This document shows positions 1-5,285 of a stretch of 10,454 bases of DNA, piece by piece (position 1 is the first letter of the stretch; each line of letters starts with the position of its first letter). The DNA lies in the NCBI GenBank assembly GCA_023409835.1, contig JAEYQV010000012.1:1-10454 (forward strand), given 5' to 3'. This stretch comes from Bacillota bacterium. GTDB taxonomy: Bacteria; Bacillota; Clostridia; Lachnospirales; Lachnospiraceae. Below the pieces are notes generated by a model. That model ran no database searches, was not told the origin of the DNA, and saw only the letters and a program-made list of their open reading frames with translations. The position numbers were made by a program, and so were the translations under genes.

Positions 1-30
1 GTTTAAATCTGTTGACACCTTATCGTACAT
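1..30 (-). CDS. ileS: isoleucyl-tRNA synthetase, N-terminal 10 codons (partial)
   Basis: On the minus strand an ATG (bases 30-28) opens a frame that runs off the window edge and reads MYDKVSTDLN. This matches the usual start of clostridial isoleucyl-tRNA synthetases (MY-K-V-T-LNF type). The enzyme charges tRNA-Ile with isoleucine in the cytoplasm. A perfect AGGAGG lies 6 nt upstream of the ATG (bases 42-37). The upstream T-box carries an isoleucine ATC specifier, which independently supports the assignment. Only 30 bases are visible, so the call rests on the short N-terminus plus the leader. Confidence 0.82.
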   Translation of the reverse strand, partial: MYDKVSTDLN

Positions 31-36
31 TCCAAT

Positions 37-159
37 CCTCCTATTCTTAATAACTAGATATTTTTTATTAATGGTTTGAATAGGAGGATTTCCCTCCTAT
101 TCTTAATAACAAAATATTTTAGATTAATGGTTTGAATGGGAGGATTTTCCCTCCCATTC
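37..159 (-). repeat. tandem 56-bp repeat forming two hairpins upstream of, and including, the ileS RBS
   Basis: Bases 37-92 and 93-148 are direct repeats with 50 of 56 positions identical, followed by a third partial arm at 150-159. Each junction is a perfect 10-bp inverted repeat: 78-87 with 93-102 (5-nt loop) and 134-143 with 150-159 (6-nt loop). The two hairpins differ by a compensatory change (A-T pair in one, G-C pair in the other), which suggests the pairing is maintained. In the ileS mRNA the arms read GAATAGGAGG or GAATGGGAGG, so they copy the SD region itself. Bases 34-46, which hold the real SD, are a perfect 13-bp complement of 78-90. A role in translation control is inference. Confidence 0.85.
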
Positions 160-220
160 GATCTTTTGTATTACTATAACCTTAATTAACTTTCAGTATG
201 AATACCGTCATAACATATAA

Positions 221-255
221 AACAAAAAAGCCCCCATCCGAAAAAGGATGAGAGC
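221..255 (-). terminator. T-box attenuator terminator
   Basis: On the minus strand GCTCTCATCC (255-246) pairs with GGATGGGGGC (239-230) in a 10-bp stem with two G-U pairs. A 6-base loop lies between the arms and the run TTTTTTGTT follows. This is the off-state hairpin of the ileS T-box. Confidence 0.9.
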
Positions 256-489
256 GAACGCTTTCATTAAACCACCTGTTTCACGTACTCTGCCAACGGC
301 TTCCATACATTATCCTTTTAACGGTGGATACCGGCACGGCCTACTAGACTGGCGATTTGCTTTGTCTTTGGGCTTGCAACTAGGGAGTGATTTTCAGTCA
401 TCTGCTACTCATACCGGGCTTACACTCTCCCCGGTTCGCTGCGATTTTGGCTGGATGCTTACTCTCTCCGTCAACGTTTTTATCGATTT
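221..489 (-). promoter_or_regulatory. T-box leader, isoleucine-specific, controlling ileS
   Basis: The minus strand between the ileS promoter and the terminator has T-box landmarks in order. An AGTA of the specifier-loop 5' side is at 463-460. The apical part of Stem I contains GAGTGTAAGCCCGG (about 428-415). The specifier loop reads GAAA-ATC-A, with ATC (isoleucine) at 391-389. The T-box bulge TGGT is at 274-271, matching a tRNA 3' end of ACCA. A terminator follows at 255-221. Uncharged tRNA-Ile should bind the specifier and the bulge and favour antitermination, which raises ileS expression. The antiterminator sequence (GGTGGTTTAATGAAAGCG) departs from the textbook GGTGG-ACCGCG, so its exact pairing is uncertain. 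Confidence 0.88.
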
Positions 490-495
490 TCATAT

Positions 496-524
496 ATGAT
501 AGTATAAAAATGTAACAATGTCAA
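496..524 (-). promoter_or_regulatory. sigma-A promoter of the ileS T-box transcript
   Basis: On the minus strand a perfect TTGACA (-35, bases 524-519) is followed after exactly 17 nt by TATCAT (-10, bases 501-496, 5 of 6 consensus). It lies directly before the first T-box landmarks, which places transcription start near base 489. Confidence 0.85.
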
Positions 525-541
525 TAGTTTTCTTAATTACC

Positions 542-570
542 TTGACTTCTTTCCAAAACTGGTATATGTT
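542..570 (+). promoter_or_regulatory. candidate pncB promoter, divergent from ileS
   Basis: TTGACT (542-547, 5 of 6 consensus) is followed after 17 nt by TATGTT (565-570, 4 of 6 consensus). It faces pncB, and its -35 box lies 17 bp from the oppositely oriented ileS -35. The weak -10 leaves room for another start site downstream (for example near TATATA at 596-601). If used, it gives a leader of about 150 nt. Confidence 0.45.
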
Positions 571-617
571 TTGTTATGGTATTACCGTTTCGTTCTATAT
601 AAGGTAAGCTGTATTCG

Positions 618-634
618 TTACGATATTATCGTAA
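618..634. promoter_or_regulatory. 17-bp palindrome upstream of pncB (candidate operator)
   Basis: TTACGATA (618-625), one central base, then TATCGTAA (627-634) form a perfect inverted repeat. The position, between the candidate pncB promoter and the gene, suits a dimeric repressor site. Firmicutes pncB genes are often controlled by NAD or niacin regulators such as NiaR, but I cannot assign this sequence to a known motif. It could also be a transcript hairpin. Confidence 0.45.
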
Positions 635-654
635 GAAATATATATTTTCATATA

Positions 655-705
655 GTGAAGGATGAATCATTCACTTCGTGGGTTTAGGATGACACCTAAA
701 TTCAC
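655..705 (+). promoter_or_regulatory. structured leader segment before pncB
   Basis: GTGAA (655-659) can pair with TTCAC at 670-674 or with a second TTCAC at 701-705. Between them TTTAGG (683-688) pairs with CCTAAA (695-700). The two alternatives enclose different loops, which is compatible with a small leader switch. The stems are short and I recognise no riboswitch class, so this is only a structural note. Confidence 0.25.
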
Positions 706-730
706 CTTTTCCGACAGAATGGAGGTTATT

Positions 731-2173
731 ATGAGTAAACAAAATCTGACTTTATTAACCGACTTTTATGAGTTAACAATGATGCAGGGCTATTTTAACA
801 ATAAAAATAACGATGTTGTGGTTTTTGACGCCTTCTACCGCGAGAATCCCTGCGGAAGCGGATATGCCATCTGCGCAGGTCTGGAGCAGCTGATCGATTA
901 TATTAAAAACCTCCGATTTAAAGAGGATGATATTGAATACTTACGAACCCTAAAGATTTTTGATGAAGATTTTCTGGCATATCTTAGGGACTTCCGTTTT
1001 ACCGGGGATATCTATGCCATTCCTGAGGGAACAGTAGTCTTTCCTATGGAACCCCTGGTAAAGGTTGTAGCCCCGATCATGGAGGCTCAATTAGTAGAAA
1101 CCGCCCTATTAAATATTATTAACCATCAGAGCCTGATTGCTACAAAAGCCTCCCGTGTGGTATATGCTGCACAGGGACAGCCCGTCATGGAGTTCGGATT
1201 ACGCCGGGCACAGGGCCCGGATGCCGGTACCCTGGGTGCAAGAGCCGCTGTAATCGGCGGATGCATCGGTACCAGCAACGTTTTATCTGCCAAGCTTTAT
1301 GATATGCCTGCTTTAGGTACCCATGCGCACAGCTGGATTATGAGCTTTGAAGATGAGCTTACAGCCTTCCGTAAGTATGCGGAGCTATACCCCCAGAATA
1401 CCACCCTGCTGGTGGATACCTATGACACGCTGCGTTCCGGTGTTCCAAATGCCATTAGGATCTTTGAGGAGCTGCGAGCAAAGGGTAATATGCCGCAGAA
1501 ATACGGTATCCGTCTGGATAGCGGCGATCTTGCCTATTTATCCAAGAAAGCCCGTAAGCTGTTAGATGCTGCCGGCTTTTATGATGCCACCATCACTGCC
1601 TCCAGTGATCTGGATGAATATATTATTGATTCCCTTAAGGCTCAGGGAGCCAAAATTGATTCCTGGGGTGTTGGCACGAAGCTGATCACCTCCAGAGACT
1701 GCCCGTCCTTCGGAGGAGTATATAAATTAGCTGCTATAAAGAAGGGAAATCAATTCATTCCGAAGATCAAGCTATCCGAAAATCAATGGAAAATTACAAA
1801 CCCCGGCGATAAGAAGATCTACCGTATCTACGAGAAGGACAGCGGCAAGATTAAAGCCGATCTGATCACCCTGGTCGCTGAGACCTACACAGAGGATAAG
1901 CCCCTGCTTCTCTTTGATCCGATTGCTACCTGGAAGAAGACTTATCTTGAACCGAACTCCTACACCTTAAAGGAGCTTCTGGTTCCTGTTTTCCTGTCCG
2001 GAAAATGTGTATATAACTCGCCCTCCGTCATGGATATCCGCGAGTATTGTACGAAAGAGCTGGATACGCTTTGGGATGAAGCAAAGCGTCTCGTCAACCC
2101 ACATGTTGTATATGTAGATCTGTCTAACAAGCTGTATCAGGTAAAAACACAGCTATTGGATAGCTATAACTAA
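731..2173 (+). CDS. pncB: nicotinate phosphoribosyltransferase
   Basis: The enzyme joins nicotinate to PRPP, with ATP hydrolysis, to make nicotinate mononucleotide, the entry step of NAD salvage (Preiss-Handler pathway) in the cytoplasm. The 480-residue product shows the family signatures in order: N-terminal LLTDFYELTM, a central block from E154 through GLRRAQGPDAG, THAHSW around H198-W202, RLDSGDLA at 261-268, then GVGTKL and GGVYKL in the C-terminal half. The frame is open back to an ATG at 662, but the start at 731 is chosen because GGAGG (721-725) stands 5 nt before it and MSKQNLTLLTDFYELT is the normal family N-terminus. A divergent promoter pair and a palindrome lie upstream. No clear intrinsic terminator follows, so some transcription may continue into the next gene. 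Confidence 0.95.
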   Translation: MSKQNLTLLTDFYELTMMQGYFNNKNNDVVVFDAFYRENPCGSGYAICAGLEQLIDYIKNLRFKEDDIEYLRTLKIFDEDFLAYLRDFRFTGDIYAIPEGTVVFPMEPLVKVVAPIMEAQLVETALLNIINHQSLIATKASRVVYAAQGQPVMEFGLRRAQGPDAGTLGARAAVIGGCIGTSNVLSAKLYDMPALGTHAHSWIMSFEDELTAFRKYAELYPQNTTLLVDTYDTLRSGVPNAIRIFEELRAKGNMPQKYGIRLDSGDLAYLSKKARKLLDAAGFYDATITASSDLDEYIIDSLKAQGAKIDSWGVGTKLITSRDCPSFGGVYKLAAIKKGNQFIPKIKLSENQWKITNPGDKKIYRIYEKDSGKIKADLITLVAETYTEDKPLLLFDPIATWKKTYLEPNSYTLKELLVPVFLSGKCVYNSPSVMDIREYCTKELDTLWDEAKRLVNPHVVYVDLSNKLYQVKTQLLDSYN

Positions 2174-2234
2174 GGAAGTATGATTTATTTTTCTATCTAA
2201 TATAAAATATATGACTGGTTTTTTGCCTCCCATA

Positions 2235-2243
2235 TGTTATACT
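2235..2243 (+). promoter_or_regulatory. extended -10 promoter of the VanY-like gene
   Basis: TG (2235-2236), one base, then TATACT (2238-2243) form an extended -10 element 25 bp before the start codon. No good -35 box is seen at the usual distance, which is common for extended -10 promoters. Confidence 0.55.
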
Positions 2244-2268
2244 GTTTTCATACTAAGGAGGGATTTTT

Positions 2269-3603
2269 TTGAAAAAGGGAAAGATACTGATTATTACATC
2301 AACCGTCGTTATACTGTCCCTATCAGGCTTCCTCATCTTTAATTTTGTTGTAAAGCCCAATAGTAATAGTAAGAATTCCGGAACTGCTTCCGCCATGGCC
2401 GCACCTGAAACCATCATCGGGAACAATCAGGAAGATTCCGGTAAATATACATATATTCCACCTGTCTTTGAATATGATGATAATAAAAGTAATGAGGATG
2501 TACCATACATGGATGACTTAAGACCAACCGATGTCCCCTGGACTCCTGCCACAGAAATGGATTTGGACCCCTCTAGCATTACTCTCTTCGTAAACAAAGA
2601 ATATGCTCTGCCGAAGGATTATGTTCCTGAGAATCTTGTCATTCCTAATGTGCTCTTTGATATTCAAGGTTTTGATGAGAGGAAGCAGCTGCGTGCCCCT
2701 GCCGCTTATGCACTGGAGCAGCTGTTTAATGCAGCCCAGCTGGACGGCTATACTCTCTATGGCATCTCCGGCTATCGATCCTATGATCGGCAGAAGAAAA
2801 TATTTCTTGATAATATTGTAAAAAAGGGAAAGAACCACACCCTTAAATATTCTGCAGTACCTGGTACCAGCGAGCATCAAACCGGTCTCGCTATCGATGT
2901 TTCCTCCGCCTCTATGAAGTATAGGCTGGTTACCGGCTTTGCCAAATGTCCGGAGGGAAAATGGCTTGCTGAGAATGCATACCTTTACGGTTTCATCATC
3001 CGTTACCCCAAGAACCGTATCGAGGTTACCGGATATGCATATGAGCCCTGGCATATTCGTTATGTCGGAAAGGATCTGGCCAAATATCTTTATGATAATA
3101 ATATGACTCTGGAGGAGTATTATCATTATACTCCAAGCCCTGATTTTGATTTTGAAGCAACCTATGCGGAGTTAATCAACTATATACCTCCTGTAACCCC
3201 GACACCTATACCTACCATATCTCCTACCCCTATTGCGGGCGACCTGGATGGGGATGGTATTGTAGACGATTTAGACGGAGACGGGCTACCGGACAATTCC
3301 GATGATGATACTGTAATACCTGACATTTCCGGAGATACCGATCCGAATGATGAGGAGAAGGACGTTACGGGAGAGGATACTCCGACAGACCTTCCTTCAC
3401 AAGATAATACTCCGGGCGATACCGATTCTAACGGAGATACCGATACAGATAAACCGGAAGATACGGACCCTGAGAATCCCGCGGACGACAGCTTAGAAGC
3501 ACCTTCCGAGGAAGATCCAACACCCTCAGAGGGTACCCCTGCCCCACAGGAGGGTTCGAACACCCCCTCCGAGGCTCCTATCGTAAATAATAACCGTGAG
3601 TAG
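2269..3603 (+). CDS. VanY/M15B-type D-alanyl-D-alanine carboxypeptidase with acidic C-terminal tail
   Basis: The 444-residue protein is predicted to be a zinc D,D-carboxypeptidase that trims the terminal D-Ala of peptidoglycan stem peptides outside the membrane. It starts at TTG, with AAGGAGG (2255-2261) 7 nt upstream. Residues 1-29 are a basic N-terminus plus a hydrophobic segment, so it is exported or anchored. The M15B domain spans about 110-285. Motifs visible are GYRSYDRQ (R170), GTSEHQTGLAIDV with probable zinc ligands H203 and D210, and EPWHIRYVG with catalytic E259 and zinc ligand H262. From about 304 the sequence becomes Pro/Thr-rich, then DLDGDGIVDD and DLDGDGLPDN repeats resembling thrombospondin type 3 calcium sites, then a disordered Asp/Glu/Pro/Thr/Ser tail. 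No LPXTG sorting motif is present. The substrate is inferred from the family; an L,D-type activity is less likely. Confidence 0.9.
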   Translation: MKKGKILIITSTVVILSLSGFLIFNFVVKPNSNSKNSGTASAMAAPETIIGNNQEDSGKYTYIPPVFEYDDNKSNEDVPYMDDLRPTDVPWTPATEMDLDPSSITLFVNKEYALPKDYVPENLVIPNVLFDIQGFDERKQLRAPAAYALEQLFNAAQLDGYTLYGISGYRSYDRQKKIFLDNIVKKGKNHTLKYSAVPGTSEHQTGLAIDVSSASMKYRLVTGFAKCPEGKWLAENAYLYGFIIRYPKNRIEVTGYAYEPWHIRYVGKDLAKYLYDNNMTLEEYYHYTPSPDFDFEATYAELINYIPPVTPTPIPTISPTPIAGDLDGDGIVDDLDGDGLPDNSDDDTVIPDISGDTDPNDEEKDVTGEDTPTDLPSQDNTPGDTDSNGDTDTDKPEDTDPENPADDSLEAPSEEDPTPSEGTPAPQEGSNTPSEAPIVNNNRE

Positions 3604-3671
3604 CTGCAGCCTGTTATTTCCTGTGATGGAACATTTACTATAATAGGGATAATTTCCGGATACTAGGTATG

Positions 3672-3707
3672 AACAAGATGAAGCGGTAAATTGTTTCATG
3701 TCATGAA
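3672..3707 (+). repeat. dispersed intergenic hairpin repeat, copy 1
   Basis: The core AACAAG-TGAAGCG-(N)-GTTTCA-TGTCATGAA occurs here. GAAGCGGT (3680-3687) pairs with ATTGTTTC (3690-3697), partly through G-U pairs. It is followed by a small hairpin, CTGCC (3717-3721) with GGCAG (3725-3729). It shares its layout with copies at 3739 and 8240. Confidence 0.7.
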
Positions 3708-3738
3708 CCGGATTGTCTGCCTGTGGCAGCCAACCGCT

Positions 3739-3777
3739 AACAAGCTGAAGCGATATATCGTTTCACACTGTCATGAA
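3739..3777 (+). repeat. dispersed intergenic hairpin repeat, copy 2
   Basis: Same element in the same orientation, 67 bp downstream of copy 1. TGAAGCGAT (3746-3754) pairs perfectly, apart from one G-U, with ATCGTTTCA (3757-3765) around a 2-base centre. TGTCATGAA follows at 3769-3777. Confidence 0.7.
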
Positions 3778-3782
3778 TATGA

Positions 3783-3845
3783 AAAAAGAGATTTTTATGG
3801 ATTATTATGGTATACTAGAATAATCATAAAATCTCTTTTTATTAT
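3783..3845 (+). terminator. large intrinsic terminator after the VanY-like gene
   Basis: The arm 3783-3806 pairs with 3819-3840 over about 22 bp with two single-base bulges, around a 12-base loop (3807-3818). The 3' arm ends in a T-rich run (TCTCTTTTTATTATT). The A-run on the left arm would also allow termination in the other direction. The loop carries a promoter-like -10 element. Confidence 0.75.
3808..3816 (+). promoter_or_regulatory. extended -10 promoter for plsC, inside the terminator loop
   Basis: TG (3808-3809), one base, then TATACT (3811-3816) make an extended -10 element 70 bp before the plsC start, in the loop of the hairpin. No other good promoter is seen between the hairpin and plsC. 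The predicted start near 3823 would give a transcript carrying only the 3' arm, so it could not form the terminator. Confidence 0.5.
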
Positions 3846-3885
3846 TAACCTTAATTTATTTCTAGAAACTACCGGGAGGATTATT

Positions 3886-4617
3886 ATGCTACGGCTTATA
3901 CTTGATCTGTTATTTTTAATCATTTTCTTTATTATCAGTATTCCGCTGTTTCTGATCGAATGGATCATCGGCAGATTCAGCCACCGGAAGATGGTGGCCA
4001 GTTCCCAATGGATTGTTGTCAGGGCTTTTAAAGTTCTAATGCTCATCTCCGGAATAAAGCGAACCGTAATCGGTCGTGAAAACATCCCGAAGAAGGAAGC
4101 GGTTCTCTATGTCTCCAATCATAGGAGCTATTTCGATGTACCGGTTGCATATTCCTATCTACCAAACTTAACCGGCTTTATGGCGAAGAAGGAGATTGCG
4201 AGAATTCCATTCCTACGCACCTGGATGCGTTTTCTTCAATGCCTGTTCTTAGACCGTGAGGATATCAAGCAGGGATTAAAAACTGTACTGAAGGGAATAG
4301 AACAGATTAAATCCGGTTATTCTGTTTTTATAGCACCGGAAGGAACACGTAATCATGGTAAGGAAATGCTTCCTTTTAAAGAGGGAAGCTTTAAGATGTC
4401 TGAGAAGACAGGCTGTGCCATTATTCCCGTCGCTCTGTCGAATACCGATGAGATCTTCGAGAATCATTTTCCGAGGGTGAAGGCAACCCATGTGGTGATT
4501 GAATTCGGTAAGCCGATTTATCCGGACAGCTTGGATAAGGAGCAACGGAAATTCCTCGGCACTTATGTCCAGGGCATCATTAAGGATATGCTTGATAAGA
4601 ATTCTACCTTGGTTTAG
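3886..4617 (+). CDS. plsC: 1-acyl-sn-glycerol-3-phosphate acyltransferase
   Basis: The enzyme transfers an acyl group to the sn-2 position of lysophosphatidic acid, giving phosphatidic acid for membrane lipid synthesis at the inner face of the membrane. The 243-residue protein has a hydrophobic N-terminal segment (about 3-28) and the family motifs NHRSYFD (catalytic H79 and D84), PEGTR (151-155) and a late IIPVAL (179-184). The length is normal for the family. The frame is open back to 3691, but that extension crosses the terminator hairpin and repeat copy 2 and encodes nothing recognisable. The start at 3886 has GGGAGG (3874-3879) 6 nt upstream. The context suggests a single-gene transcription unit. 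Confidence 0.92.
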   Translation: MLRLILDLLFLIIFFIISIPLFLIEWIIGRFSHRKMVASSQWIVVRAFKVLMLISGIKRTVIGRENIPKKEAVLYVSNHRSYFDVPVAYSYLPNLTGFMAKKEIARIPFLRTWMRFLQCLFLDREDIKQGLKTVLKGIEQIKSGYSVFIAPEGTRNHGKEMLPFKEGSFKMSEKTGCAIIPVALSNTDEIFENHFPRVKATHVVIEFGKPIYPDSLDKEQRKFLGTYVQGIIKDMLDKNSTLV

Positions 4618-4648
4618 CTTGTCGAATTCTTTGTATCAATTTTATTTT
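4597..4648 (+). terminator. weak terminator candidate after plsC
   Basis: AAGAATTC (4597-4604) can pair with GAATTCTT (4624-4631) around a 19-base loop that contains the plsC stop codon. A T-rich stretch with interruptions follows (4639-4650). The AT-rich stem makes this a modest candidate. Confidence 0.3.
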
Positions 4649-4654
4649 TAGCTA

Positions 4655-4683
4655 TTTATTTTTTCCACAAAAGATGATACAAT
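4655..4683 (+). promoter_or_regulatory. extended -10 promoter of the small membrane protein gene
   Basis: TG (4675-4676), one base, then TACAAT (4678-4683) make an extended -10 element. TTTATT (4655-4660) is a weak -35 at 17 nt. The start codon is 60 bp downstream. Confidence 0.55.
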
Positions 4684-4743
4684 AAACGTTGCCCGGCATA
4701 GGGGAACATCGGAATACGTACAAATTTAGGAGGTACATAATTC

Positions 4744-5196
4744 ATGCCAACCGTAATCACCGTATTATTAATCATTGTCTCAGTAGTACTTGTCGCTCTA
4801 ATCGTTCTGTATTTCTTCGGGAGAAAGCTCCAGAAGAAGCAGGAAGTATCCGAAGCGCAGATGAAGGCTGCTGCCCAGACTGTATCCATCCTGGTAATTG
4901 ATAAGAAGAAAATGAAGATGAAAGAAGCAAACCTTCCTAAGATTGTACTTGATCAGACTCCGAAGTATATGCGTGCCTCTAAAGTCCCGATTGTGAAAGC
5001 TAAAATTGGTCCGAAGGTAATGTCACTGGTCTGTGATGCTAAGGTATTTGATCTGATCCCTGTTAAGAAGGAAGTGAAAGCTGTCATCAGCGGTATCTAT
5101 ATCATGGATGTGAAGGGCTTAAGAAGCGGTCTTGAGGTTAAGCCGGAAAAGAAGGGCATTTTCAAACGGATAACCGGTAGATTTTCAAAGAAATAA
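4744..5196 (+). CDS. conserved membrane-anchored protein of unknown function
   Basis: This 150-residue protein begins with AGGAGG (4728-4733) and an ATG 10 nt later. Residues 4-27 form one strong transmembrane helix, followed by a basic stretch (GRKLQKKQ) that suggests N-out, C-in topology by the positive-inside rule. The soluble part (about 45-135) is Lys- and Val/Ile-rich with alternating hydrophobic residues, consistent with a small beta-rich fold. The C-terminus is strongly basic (KKGIFKRITGRFSKK). The layout of one N-terminal helix plus a small cytosolic domain resembles YajC, but I see no convincing YajC motif. I do not recognise a characterised family. It has its own promoter and terminator, so it is a stand-alone gene. 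Codon use and the sharp RBS support it as real. Confidence 0.85.
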   Translation: MPTVITVLLIIVSVVLVALIVLYFFGRKLQKKQEVSEAQMKAAAQTVSILVIDKKKMKMKEANLPKIVLDQTPKYMRASKVPIVKAKIGPKVMSLVCDAKVFDLIPVKKEVKAVISGIYIMDVKGLRSGLEVKPEKKGIFKRITGRFSKK

Positions 5197-5207
5197 TAAA
5201 TAATATT

Positions 5208-5254
5208 CCTCTTACCTAATTGGCATAATTGAATAAGGTAAGAGGATTTTTTTA
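5208..5254 (+). terminator. intrinsic terminator after the small membrane protein gene
   Basis: CCTCTTACCT (5208-5217) pairs perfectly over 10 bp with AGGTAAGAGG (5236-5245), with an inner AATT/AATT pairing in the loop. ATTTTTTTAT follows directly. Confidence 0.88.
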
Positions 5255-5285
5255 TATCCGGTAACCCGGTAGAGAGGAGCAGCTT

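Noticed and set aside
37..159. CRISPR-like tandem repeat
   Set aside because: There are only two full units, with no unique spacers between conserved repeats; the units are contiguous and built from hairpins around an SD.
395..400. Methionine (ATG) specifier in the T-box, read from GATGAC on the minus strand
   Set aside because: Aligning the specifier loop as GAAA-codon-A, as in known glycine T-boxes, places ATC at 391-389, which agrees with the ileS gene downstream.
248..499. Plus-strand open frame of 83 codons
   Set aside because: It lies entirely across the minus-strand T-box leader, has no RBS and no recognisable protein; the RNA structure explains the region.
662..730. N-terminal extension of pncB from the ATG at 662
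   Set aside because: It has no SD of quality and overlaps leader hairpins; the ATG at 731 has GGAGG and gives the family-typical N-terminus.
3180..3563. Minus-strand serine/glycine-rich open frame
   Set aside because: It is the antisense shadow of the acidic low-complexity tail of the carboxypeptidase; it lacks an RBS and domain signals.
3691..3885. N-terminal extension of plsC
   Set aside because: It crosses repeat copy 2 and the terminator hairpin and has no RBS; the ATG at 3886 has GGGAGG and gives the normal hydrophobic start.
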